From an uncultured Bacteroidales bacterium (GTDB lineage: Bacteria > Bacteroidota > Bacteroidia > Bacteroidales > Muribaculaceae): a stretch of 64,000 bases of DNA. Below are positions 17,162-25,700 of the stretch, in pieces. The position numbers and the translations under genes were made by a program. Numbering within the stretch: the first letter of the stretch is position 1; every line of letters begins with the position of its first letter. The notes under the pieces were generated by a model. The model was not told the origin of the DNA and ran no database searches. It worked only from the letters and a program-made list of their open reading frames with translations. Location: positions 37,291 through 101,290 of the forward strand of contig CATZGB010000006.1 of assembly GCA_958418815.1 (NCBI GenBank), read 5' to 3'.

Positions 17162-18271
17162 TCAGTCGAAAATCTTGTCCCAGTCTTTCCACACCGCCTC
17201 ATAGCCGAGGCCGCGTATGGCTCGGGCCACTTCGTCGGGGGTACGTTCGTCACTGACCGCAAACTGCTCCAGGGCCTGCGGATAGGTGTGGTAGCCACCC
17301 GGGTCGGTCTTGCTGCCGGCGCTCATGGATGTGACCCCGAGCGACATCATGTTGTCGCGCAGCGAGGGAGACTCCCTGGTTGAGTATGAGATGTCGACAT
17401 CGTTGTCGAATATCCGGAAGGCGAATGTCAGCTGCGCCAGTTCGCGGTCAGACATCACCACATTGGGCTGGAAACCGCTTTCCGACGGACGCATGCGCGG
17501 GAAATTGACGCTGAACCTTGTCTGCCAGTAACGCTTGCGCAGGTATTTCAGGTGGCGGGCCATCATCGTCACGTCTGTGCGCCAGTCTTCAAGGCCGATA
17601 AGCACACCCATGCCTATTTTATGCACTCCAGCCTGACCCATGCGGTCGTATCCGTCGAGCCTCCATTCAAAATTGGATTTCATGCCCGCCGGGTGATACA
17701 CCTTGTAGCGGTCGCGGTGGTATGTCTCCTGAAAACATACCACCCCGTTCAGCCCCGAGCGGGTCAGGCGCAGGTAATCCTCAGAGGGCAGCGGCATCAC
17801 CTCGATGGTGAGGTTGCTGAAGTAGGGGCGGCATACACGCAGCGCCTCCTCCAGATAGTCTGTGCCGGCCAGCTTCGGGTGTTCCCCGGTGACAATCAGC
17901 AGGTTCTCAAACGGGCCCAGACGGCGTATCGCCTTGCATTCATCCTCAATCTGCTCCGGGGTGAGAACCACGCGCGGAAACTGGTTGTGGCGGTTGAAAC
18001 CGCAGTAGACACACGAGTTGGTACAGGCGTTTGTGATATACAGGGGGATGTAAAGCGATATGGTCTTGCCAAACCGTTTCAAAGTCAGTTCGCGGCTCAT
18101 GTGGGCCATGGTCTCCAGGTATGGGGCGGCCGCCGGGGAAATCAACGCCATGAAGTCATCGATTCCCGGGTGTTTCCTCGACAACGCGGTCTCCACATCG
18201 GTGGCTGTCTTCGACATTATCGCCGCCGTCGTCTCCTCCCAGTCGTGATTTTTCAGTTCTTCTGAAAACAT
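17162..18271 (-). CDS. thiH: 2-iminoacetate synthase (tyrosine lyase), radical SAM
   Basis: A 369-residue radical-SAM enzyme that splits tyrosine to dehydroglycine and p-cresol to feed the thiazole ring. The [4Fe-4S] motif CxxxCxxC is in NACTNSCVYCGFNR near residues 82-95. FSVNFPRMRPSESG and SAGSKTDPGGYH near the C-terminus are typical. ThiH, rather than the oxygen-using ThiO, fits an anaerobic lifestyle. It lies between thiG and thiF. Confidence 0.95.
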   Translation of the reverse strand: MFSEELKNHDWEETTAAIMSKTATDVETALSRKHPGIDDFMALISPAAAPYLETMAHMSRELTLKRFGKTISLYIPLYITNACTNSCVYCGFNRHNQFPRVVLTPEQIEDECKAIRRLGPFENLLIVTGEHPKLAGTDYLEEALRVCRPYFSNLTIEVMPLPSEDYLRLTRSGLNGVVCFQETYHRDRYKVYHPAGMKSNFEWRLDGYDRMGQAGVHKIGMGVLIGLEDWRTDVTMMARHLKYLRKRYWQTRFSVNFPRMRPSESGFQPNVVMSDRELAQLTFAFRIFDNDVDISYSTRESPSLRDNMMSLGVTSMSAGSKTDPGGYHTYPQALEQFAVSDERTPDEVARAIRGLGYEAVWKDWDKIFD

Positions 18272-18285
18272 GTCTTGATGATTTT

Positions 18286-19053
18286 TCAGTCAAGGAAAGA
18301 TGTAAGCGGACTGCTCGCGACAGCCATGCGGCTTCTGGCTCCCAGTCCGGCCTCGAATGCCTCGCGACCAGCCTCCACGGCCTTGCCGAACGCGCGGGCC
18401 ATTGCCACAGGGTCTCCGGCGACCGCAATGGCGGTGTTGACCAGCACCGCGTCGGCCCCCATCTCCATGGCCTCGGCCGCATGGGATGGCGCGCCAAGGC
18501 CCGCGTCGACAACCACCGGAACCCGGCTCTCCTCGATGATGATTTCAATCAGGTCGCGTGTGACGATCCCCTTGTTTGTGCCGATGGGTGCGCCCAATGG
18601 CATGACTGCGGCTGTCCCCGCCTCCTCAAGCAGTTTGCAGAGGACCGGGTCTGCCTGGATGTAGGGAAGCACCACGAACCCCAGCCTGGCCAGCTCCTCG
18701 GTGGCTTTCAGAGTCTCCACCGGGTCGGGGAGCAGGTATTTCGGGTCGGGATGTATCTCCAGCTTGATGAAATCTGTCTCAAACGCCTCGCGGGCGAGCT
18801 GGGCGGCGAGGACAGCCTCCTTGGCGTTGCGCACCCCCGACGTGTTGGGCAGCAGGCAGATATGGTCGGCCTTGATGTGGGCCATCAGGTCGTCGGCCGG
18901 ATTTGACATGTCGACCCTTTTGAGGGCCACAGTGACCATCTCCGTGCCTGACGCGATGATGGCCTCCTGCATGATTTTGTTTGACTGGAACTTTCCGGTT
19001 CCGACGAAGAGGCGCGATGAGAACTCGCGGCCTCCGATAATCAGTGGTTTCAT
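18286..19053 (-). CDS. thiG: Thiazole synthase
   Basis: A 255-residue TIM-barrel enzyme that joins deoxyxylulose phosphate, dehydroglycine and the ThiS thiocarboxylate into the thiazole phosphate. Visible: GGREFSSRLFVGTGKF at the N-terminus, LLPNTSGVRNAKEAV, KLEIHPDPKYLLPDP, and VVDAGLGAPSHAAEAMEMGADAV-type phosphate-binding loops. The ATG at 19053 overlaps the thiE stop (ATGA), supporting it over an earlier start within thiE. Confidence 0.95.
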   Translation of the reverse strand: MKPLIIGGREFSSRLFVGTGKFQSNKIMQEAIIASGTEMVTVALKRVDMSNPADDLMAHIKADHICLLPNTSGVRNAKEAVLAAQLAREAFETDFIKLEIHPDPKYLLPDPVETLKATEELARLGFVVLPYIQADPVLCKLLEEAGTAAVMPLGAPIGTNKGIVTRDLIEIIIEESRVPVVVDAGLGAPSHAAEAMEMGADAVLVNTAIAVAGDPVAMARAFGKAVEAGREAFEAGLGARSRMAVASSPLTSFLD

Positions 19054-19733
19054 ATATGTGGGGTTGTAGGGTTCTCCAATCTCTTTATCCAAGCCGAGGT
19101 CTCCGATTGCGGCGATACGGCGTTTAATATAGCTCCGCTGACAGCGACACCCGCCACGCCGGTCGCGAGTATGGGGGATATGTCGCCGAGGGTGATTCCC
19201 CCGATTGCCACCACCGGGAGGGTGATTCCCTCACGGCGGCATCCGGCCAGAATCGTGCGGTAGCCCTCAAGCCCAAGCAAAGGGCTGAGTTTTTTCTTCG
19301 TAGTCGTGAAGCGGAAAGGCCCCAGACCTATATAGTCAGCCCCGCGACTCGCCGCGAGCCTTATGTCGTCGAGACAGTTGGCTGTCGAGCCGATTATCTT
19401 GTCAGGGCCGAGGATTTTACGGGCTTCATCAGGCGACATGTCGTTTTTGCCCAGATGTACGCCGTCGGCGCCCGTCTCGGCTACAAGTTCGGCATGGTCG
19501 TCAAGTATGAAAGTCGCGTGGCCGTGGAGGTCGGCGAGACGACGTAGTGCGCGGCCCGTCTCGACAATCATCTCAGGCGCGGCCCCTTTCATCCGGAGCT
19601 GCACCCATCGGCATCCGCCGCGCAGCGCGGCTTCAGCCCCTTCAAGGTGTTCCTGCGCCGAGTCGCCGTTTGTGATCAACTGGAGCCTGAATCCGCTGAG
19701 AGAGAGTCTGTCAGGTGTGATTATGCTGTTCAT
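19050..19733 (-). CDS. thiE: Thiamin phosphate synthase
   Basis: A 227-residue TIM-barrel enzyme that couples HMP-PP with thiazole phosphate. Motifs: WVQLRMKGA (pyrophosphate site), FILDDHAELVAETGADGVHLGKNDM near 76-98, IGSTANCLDD, YIGLGPFRFTTTKK and VVAIGGITLGDI. Both ends overlap neighbours by four bases (ATGA with tenI upstream and thiG downstream), showing tight translational coupling. Confidence 0.93.
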   Translation of the reverse strand: MNSIITPDRLSLSGFRLQLITNGDSAQEHLEGAEAALRGGCRWVQLRMKGAAPEMIVETGRALRRLADLHGHATFILDDHAELVAETGADGVHLGKNDMSPDEARKILGPDKIIGSTANCLDDIRLAASRGADYIGLGPFRFTTTKKKLSPLLGLEGYRTILAGCRREGITLPVVAIGGITLGDISPILATGVAGVAVSGAILNAVSPQSETSAWIKRLENPTTPHI

Positions 19734-20320
19734 TTGAATTTTTTTAGCCTGTTTATGAAATCATCAATCGACCGAGCTTCCCAGGCCGCCCCGAGAATCG
19801 CCGCCCCATTGAACCCGAGCCGCGCCACCTCCGGCAGCCTTTCCGGAGTGATTCCCGAGAGGGGGATTACCCTGTCGGTCAGCAGCCCATCTAAGGAGAG
19901 GGTATGGCATTTCGTTTCGCCGATTGCCCCTTTGTGGCCCCGCTTGGAGACACTGTCAAACAGCGGGCTAAGGAAACAATAATCGGCATTGTCGAGAAGC
20001 AACGCCTTCTTCACCTCCTCGACCGAATGACACGACCGGCTGACGAATCCCGGGAAACCATCAACGGGCGGTAAGGGATTGCGGCTGTTGAGATGGATAC
20101 CTCCCAGGCCGTATTCAGCGGCGAGATGATGATGGTCGTGGATGGAGATGGCGGGGTAAAGCCGCTCAGGAATCCGCTCTATCAGAAGGCGCGTCTCCTC
20201 CTGGGTCATCGCAGGCTTGCGCAGGTGGAGACGGTCGACCACGCCGCTGTCGAGCATCCGGCATATCGATGCGGTCTCCCCCTCGACGGCGGCGGGGGAT
20301 GTGATGATGATGATTCTCAT
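19730..20320 (-). CDS. tenI: TenI-like thiamin phosphate synthase paralog
   Basis: A 196-residue, shorter relative of ThiE. It keeps HLRKPAMTQEE, ISIHDHHHLAAEYGLGGIHLNSRN and FLSPLFDSVSKRGHKG but lacks the full ThiE pyrophosphate loop. TenI proteins act as thiazole tautomerases in Bacillus; here that role, or a second ThiE activity, is inferred. It lies between thiS and thiE, with 17 bases to thiS and an ATGA overlap with thiE. Confidence 0.85.
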   Translation of the reverse strand: MRIIIITSPAAVEGETASICRMLDSGVVDRLHLRKPAMTQEETRLLIERIPERLYPAISIHDHHHLAAEYGLGGIHLNSRNPLPPVDGFPGFVSRSCHSVEEVKKALLLDNADYCFLSPLFDSVSKRGHKGAIGETKCHTLSLDGLLTDRVIPLSGITPERLPEVARLGFNGAAILGAAWEARSIDDFINRLKKFK

Positions 20321-20337
20321 TTATGTATATGGAGCAT

Positions 20338-20538
20338 TCAACCGCCGCAGACAGCGCTTATGACAGTTATCTCCATTCCGTCGGAAAGGGGAGTGGCGGC
20401 CCAGTCGGCACGTCTCACGACCTTGCCGTCTATCGCCACGGCTATTCCGGGGCCTGTCACCCCACGTTCTGTCAGCAGTTGGGCGAGCGTGACAGGGCCG
20501 CTCACGGTCATCTCCTCCTTGTTGATTGAAATCTTCAT
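20338..20538 (-). CDS. thiS: Sulfur carrier protein ThiS
   Basis: A 66-residue ubiquitin-like protein ending in Gly-Gly (AVCGG), the residue adenylated by ThiF and converted to a thiocarboxylate. MKISINKEEM at the start and the length match the family. The ATG at 20538 is chosen; a longer frame to 20598 adds a non-homologous extension. First gene of the thi operon, about 120 bases after the riboswitch. Confidence 0.92.
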   Translation of the reverse strand: MKISINKEEMTVSGPVTLAQLLTERGVTGPGIAVAIDGKVVRRADWAATPLSDGMEITVISAVCGG

Positions 20539-20659
20539 GCAGGTATATGAAATTAAAGTCAAAACTGTCGGGGATGACGGCCTTGACGGGAAAATCAATC
20601 AGCATGCAAACTATCGGAATAGATATCCGGCGAGCCGAGAAACCGGCAAGCGGTGAAAT

Positions 20660-20745
20660 CAGAGACAAGTCCTTCCGGCGGTACTGGCCGCGTCAAGTTC
20701 ACAGGGTATAATCTCAGCCGTCAACAGTGGCACCCCTCTTGTGTC
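20660..20745 (-). promoter_or_regulatory. TPP riboswitch (THI element)
   Basis: Read on the minus strand the leader contains AGGGGTGCC, then CTGAGA (20717-20712), ACCCTGTGAACTTGA, GGCCAGTACCGCC and GGAAGGA in the canonical order of the thiamin pyrophosphate riboswitch. ACAAG before GGGGTGCC pairs with CTTGT after the GGA to close helix P1. It lies between the predicted promoter and thiS. The expression platform in the 120 bases before thiS is not obvious to me. Confidence 0.9.
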
Positions 20746-20796
20746 CGGGCAACTTCCGCAGCAAGCCTTCGTGGCCTCAGGGTGCGTTGTCCGTTG

Positions 20797-20828
20797 CAAA
20801 TTTAACAAACCTTTCGCAAACCGCCAAA
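20797..20828 (-). promoter_or_regulatory. Promoter of the thi operon
   Basis: On the minus strand TTTG (20828-20825) and TAAATTTG (20804-20797) are 20 bases apart. Transcription from about 20790 would include the complete riboswitch and a leader of roughly 250 bases before thiS. Confidence 0.75.
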
Positions 20829-20912
20829 TAAATCTGATTTCGGAATAAATGTAACGTGTCGCGAAATTTGCGCAAAAAAATAGTGGTTGTAACTAAGATG
20901 TAACTGTAAATG

Positions 20913-20944
20913 TTTGCAAATTGAATTTAAAATATCTAACTTTG
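20913..20944 (+). promoter_or_regulatory. Promoter of the lipopeptide/lipoprotein pair
   Basis: TTTG at 20913-20916 and a perfect TAACTTTG at 20937-20944, 20 bases apart. The leader to the first ATG at 20998 would be about 47 bases. Confidence 0.7.
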
Positions 20945-20997
20945 CGATGTGTGCTTGCAATCACTGCATCAGTAATACAAACCAAAACCAAATCAAA

Positions 20998-21114
20998 ATG
21001 AGACGGACAACAATCAGTAACCTCCGCCAATTCATGTTGGCCTTGTTGCTCCCGGCTGTGGCTATTGCTGCCGGGCTGCAGTCTTGCAATGATGAAGGTC
21101 CCGAGCTGGTTTAA
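20998..21114 (+). CDS. 38-residue lipoprotein signal peptide with nine-residue mature part
   Basis: A short frame from ATG 20998 to TAA encodes a basic start (MRRTTISNLRQF), a hydrophobic core and a lipobox GLQSC at residues 26-30, followed by only NDEGPELV. The frame is well placed behind a strong promoter. It could be a genuine tiny lipopeptide, a translated leader for the next gene (47 bases downstream), or the remnant of a lipoprotein truncated by a stop. The clean signal peptide favours translation; the function is unknown. Confidence 0.55.
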   Translation: MRRTTISNLRQFMLALLLPAVAIAAGLQSCNDEGPELV

Positions 21115-21161
21115 CCAAGCGGTCATATCATTTAAAAACGAAACAATTTACAATTTTCAAT

Positions 21162-21704
21162 ATGTTAAAATTAATTAAACATTATCTGCTGGGCTGTCTG
21201 ATTGTGCTGGGAGTCGCCGGTGGACTTGCCAGTTGTGATTCTGACCCCTTGATCGGTCATAGAGAATTTGATCCAGACAATTACCCATGCTATTTTATCA
21301 ATTCGTGGCCGGGTGAAGGTTTCTCTTATGAAGGGGGATCGCGAGAACTCACGGCTTATGGACTTAAAGAAGAGGACGGCATAGCGGTCGTCTATATCTC
21401 GCCACGTGATATAATAAACTGGGAGGACATATTCAATTTCATGGGGGAAAATCCCGTGTTTGATGTGGGGGAGTATTGTCGTGAGCTGGGTTATGATTCT
21501 TATCCCAATACACCTGACTTCTTTGTCCGCTATAAGTGGATGGAAATCAATACAGTCAAAACACTTGGAGAGCGTGACGGAGTTGTCACGGTGAAAGTGG
21601 ACGCCAATCCATATAAAGAAAGTCGGACTTTATGGATATTATTTCGGAATCAGAAGTCTGATGTGCTCGAAGTGCACCAGGATGGTAATCCTAAAGGTAT
21701 TTGA
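21162..21704 (+). CDS. Lipoprotein of unknown function
   Basis: A 180-residue protein with a signal peptide and lipobox GLASC (Cys near residue 25). The mature part is acidic and aromatic-rich, with no motif that I recognise; PCYFINSWPGEGFSYEGG and a final strand pair SRTLWILFRNQKSDVLEVHQDG suggest a beta-sandwich such as the BACON-like folds common in surface lipoproteins, but this is a guess. The region is AT-richer than the flanking thi and ruvA genes. It probably shares a transcript with the 38-residue lipopeptide upstream. Confidence 0.75.
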   Translation: MLKLIKHYLLGCLIVLGVAGGLASCDSDPLIGHREFDPDNYPCYFINSWPGEGFSYEGGSRELTAYGLKEEDGIAVVYISPRDIINWEDIFNFMGENPVFDVGEYCRELGYDSYPNTPDFFVRYKWMEINTVKTLGERDGVVTVKVDANPYKESRTLWILFRNQKSDVLEVHQDGNPKGI

Positions 21705-22031
21705 GCCAGTAATGACCGAAGTTGTCAGCAAGAAGAGCCATGCTTGTGTGGACGGGAGATGAAGCTCCCGTTATACGGAGTGTCGGCTCAACGGAAGAAT
21801 GCGAGCTTGAGCTGGTTAAAAGTGGTCATACGCCCCCCGGTTAGGTTCGGTCTCCGGATTGACGATAGTGAGAAGTCCGCATCTTGAGATATTTGGGTGT
21901 GGATTGGCAGATGGATAGCTGCAGGCAGTTAGCCGAGACAAATTCGGTTGTCTGCCTGTATCTATTTTGACGGAGGTTTGGTATAATGGGGTGAATGGCG
22001 TAACTTTGTGGCGGATTTTGAATGACATGCT
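21705..22031. other. 327-base intergenic region between the lipoprotein gene and ruvA
   Basis: I see no gene here. It holds a short hairpin after the lipoprotein gene (ACGGGAG at 21752-21758 with CTCCCGT at 21765-21771), a segment around 21803-21827 that resembles the end of the 38-residue lipopeptide gene (GAGCTGGTT ... GGTCATA), and the ruvA promoter at its right end. Confidence 0.5.
21977..22008 (+). promoter_or_regulatory. Promoter of ruvA
   Basis: TTTG at 21977-21980 and a perfect TAACTTTG at 22001-22008, 20 bases apart; ruvA starts 23 bases after the -7 box. Confidence 0.75.
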
Positions 22032-22649
22032 ATGATTGAATATCTCAGCGGCAAGGTTGCCGAGCTGACCCCCACCACCGCGGTGGTGGATGTCAACGGG
22101 GTCGGCTATGAACTCAATATAACCCTCACCACTTTCTCATCCCTGGAGCAGGCTGTCGGGGGGCAGCTCGGGGAGCGTCAGGCAGCCGGACAGGCCAAGC
22201 TGTTTGTCCATGAGGTGATACGCGAGGACGCCTGGACCCTTTATGGTTTCGCCTCGAAACGTGAACGCGAGCTGTTCCGCGAGCTTATAGGTGTCTCCGG
22301 GGTAGGAAGCGCGTCGGCGCGGATGATACTGTCGTCGATTTCCCCCGCCGAGCTTGAGCAGGTGATAACATCCGGCGACGAGCGCAGGCTGAAGGCTGTC
22401 AAGGGGATAGGCGGAAAAACCGCCCAACGCATAATTGTGGACCTCCGCGACAAAATAAAACCATCGGGGGATTCGTTATTAATTCAGCCGGGAACGCCGC
22501 AGTCAGATGTCTACGACGAGGCGTTGGCGGCCCTGGTGATGCTTGGTTTCGCAAAGCCGGCCAGCCAGAAAGTGCTTTCAAAGCTGTTCAGCCAGGAACC
22601 CACCCTGAAAGTGGAGCAGGCTATAAAGAAAGCCCTTACGATGCTTTAA
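22032..22649 (+). CDS. ruvA: Holliday junction branch-migration protein RuvA
   Basis: A 205-residue protein that tetramerises on four-way junctions and recruits the RuvB motor. Domain I begins MIEYLSGKVAEL with the OB-fold VVDVNGVGYELN; two helix-hairpin-helix motifs are visible (LIGVSGVGSASA near residue 82 and VKGIGGKTAQRI near 122); the C-terminal domain III (DEALAALVMLGF ... VEQAIKKAL) contacts RuvB. Length is standard. sprA follows 52 bases later, so they may be cotranscribed. Confidence 0.96.
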   Translation: MIEYLSGKVAELTPTTAVVDVNGVGYELNITLTTFSSLEQAVGGQLGERQAAGQAKLFVHEVIREDAWTLYGFASKRERELFRELIGVSGVGSASARMILSSISPAELEQVITSGDERRLKAVKGIGGKTAQRIIVDLRDKIKPSGDSLLIQPGTPQSDVYDEALAALVMLGFAKPASQKVLSKLFSQEPTLKVEQAIKKALTML

Positions 22650-22701
22650 CCTTAGGCCGGGGTGTCTCTTTCGCGCGGAGGAGGCACGCCGCTGTCAATA
22701 G

Positions 22702-25700
22702 TTGTTAGTTACGAGTCTGATTCGCAAATCGATATACCGCAGGTCGCTATGGCTCCTCTGCACGGTCGTTGCAGTGGCGGCCTCTGCCGTGTTTGTGATC
22801 GCGGGCACCCAGGCTCCGGGGGCAGGCGCGGGCGGCGTGTCGATAACGCCTCCGCCGCCATTCCCGTCGTTGCCCGTCCCCTCCAACCCCAACGACTCGA
22901 TAATGATGCCGTTCCCGGTGCAGCAGACAGTGCCGGCCGATTACGAGCGGCTGATGGAGGACCAGTTTGCCGCTGACCTCTCCACGCCGTCCAACATCGT
23001 GACGGTGCCGGAATATGACCCCGAGACCGGCTATTATGTGATACGCACCAAAATCGGCGACACCGAAATCACCACCCCCTTCATCCTCAACGAGAAGCAG
23101 TACAACGACTGGCAGTTTCGCCGTCAGCTGCAGGAGTATTACCAGGAGCGCAACCAGGCCCTGGCCGAGAACAAGGAGAAGCAGCCGTTCAACATCTTCG
23201 ACATGAATTTCGCTTACGGGCCGCTTGAGAAAATCTTCGGCCCGGGGGGTGTGTCGCTCAAGACCCAGGGATCGGTGCAGATAAAGATGGGTGTCAATTC
23301 CAACAAGAGCGACAATCCATCGCTCCCCATAAAGTCGCGACGCAAGACCTACTTTGACTTCGACCAGAAGATACAGGCGACGATTGCCGCCTCGGTAGGC
23401 GACCGCATGAACTTCAACATGACCTACAACACCGACGCGACCTTTGATTTCGACTCCAAGAACATAAAGCTCGCCTATGAGGGTAAGGAGGATGACATCG
23501 TCAAGTCGATAGAGGCGGGAAATGTCTCGATGACCACCGGGTCGTCGCTCATCAGGGGGGCGACGGCGCTGTTCGGCGTGAAGTCAAAGCTGCAGTTCGG
23601 CAAGTTCACCGTCACTGCTTTGCTGTCGCAACAGAATTCCGAGTCAAAGACCGTCAGCTCCAAAGGAGGCTCGCAGGCAACGGATTTCTCGGTCAACGTC
23701 GACCAGTATGACCAGAACCGCCACTTCTTCCTGGCCAATTATTTCTACCGCAATTACGACCAGTTTGCGGCCCGTCTGCCGCTGGTGGCCTCGGGTGTCA
23801 ACATCACCCGTGTCGAGGTGTGGGTGACCAACAAGGGGGGCAAATATGAGCAGGCGCGCAACATCGTCGCGTTTGCCGACCTGGCCGAGGGTGACGCCGC
23901 CGGGCTTAACAACTCTTACTGGACGGTCAATCCCTCGGTGATGATGCCCTGCAACCAGTCAAACAACCTTCTTGATGTCATCAAGACCGAATATCCCGGG
24001 GCGAGGTCAATCAACACCGTCACCCAGGCCCTTGAGCCGTTGCGGGCTTTTGGCATCGAGGGTGGACGCGACTATGAGAAAGTGGAGTCGGCGCGTCTGC
24101 TCAACTCGTCGGAATACACCGTCAACTCCACTCTGGGTTACATCTCGCTCAAAGCGCAGCTCAACTCCGACGATGTGCTTGGAGTGGCATTCGAGTACAC
24201 CTGCAACGGCCAGGTTTACCAGGTCGGCGAATTCTCGTCAGACATAACCACGACCTCAGAGTCTCTTTATGTCAAGATGCTTAAATCAACCACGGTCGAC
24301 CCGAAGCTGCCGATATGGCGGTTGATGATGAAGAATGTCTACTCGCTGGGTGCATACCAGGTGCAGAAACAGAACTTCAAGCTCCAGATCAAATATCTCT
24401 CAGACACCACCGGTACGCTCATCAACTACCTGCCGATACCATCGATGTCAAACACCCCGCTGCTGCAGGTGATGAACCTTGACCGCATAGACTCCAATGA
24501 GCAGTCCAACCCCGACGGATTCTTCGACTTCATCGAGGGATACACCATAATCTCGTCAAACGGCAAGGTGATATTCCCTGTGGCCGAGCCGTTCGGCGCG
24601 CATCTTGAGAAGAAAATCAATGACCCGGTGCTGGCCCAGAAATATGTCTACAAAGAGCTGTATGACTCGACACTGGTCATTGCCCGCCAGTTTGCCGACA
24701 AGAACAAATTTGTGCTTGCCGGTTCATACCAGGCATCGTCAGGCTCGCAGATACGCCTCAACGCGATGAATGTGCCGCGCGGATCGGTGATAGTCATGGC
24801 CGGAGGTGTGCAGCTTGTCGAGAACTCTGATTACACGGTCGACTACTCGATGGGTATCGTGACCATCACCAACCAGAGCATCATAGACTCGGGCCAGAGC
24901 ATTTCGGTCACCCTTGAGAACCAGTCGCTTTTCTCGACACAGCGCAAGACCCTCCTGGGGCTTGACATGCAGTATGCCATCAGCAAAGACCTCAACATCG
25001 GGGCCACTTTGCTCCATTTCTCGGAGAAAGCCCTGACCGAGAAGGTCAACATCGGCGACGAGGTGATAAACAACTCGATGTTTGGCTTCAACGTCAACTA
25101 CAACACCCGGTTCATGTGGCTGACAAACCTGCTCAACAAGATTCCGACGGTCAACGCCACAGCCCCGTCGACCCTCAGCCTGACGGCGGAATATGCATTG
25201 CTCAAGCCTCACAGCCAGAAGGCGGGCTCGACCCAGGGCAGCTCGTATGTCGACGACTTCGAGTCGTCGCAGACCGGTATCGACCTGAGGTCGCCATATT
25301 CATGGTTCCTGGCCTCCACTCCTTACGACAGCGGCAAGGATGCCCTCTTCCCCGAGGCCGCCCTCTCCAATGACCCTGCCTATGGGATGAACCGCGCGTT
25401 GCTCAACTGGTATTACATCGACCGGATGTTCACCGACCGCAACTCCTCGCTCGCGCCCGGCTATATCCGCAACGACCTTGTGCAGCTGTCAAACCCGTAT
25501 GTCCGCGAGGTGACCTCACAGGAGATTTTCCCCGGACGCGAGCTTACCTATGGTGAGTCGGCGACGGTGCAGACCCTCAACCTGTCGTTCTATCCCACCG
25601 AGCGCGGCCCTTACAACCTCGATGCCACCAACATCGACGAGGAGGGGTATCTGCTGAATCCGGAGAAGCGATGGGGAGGTATAATGCGCAAGATGGACAA

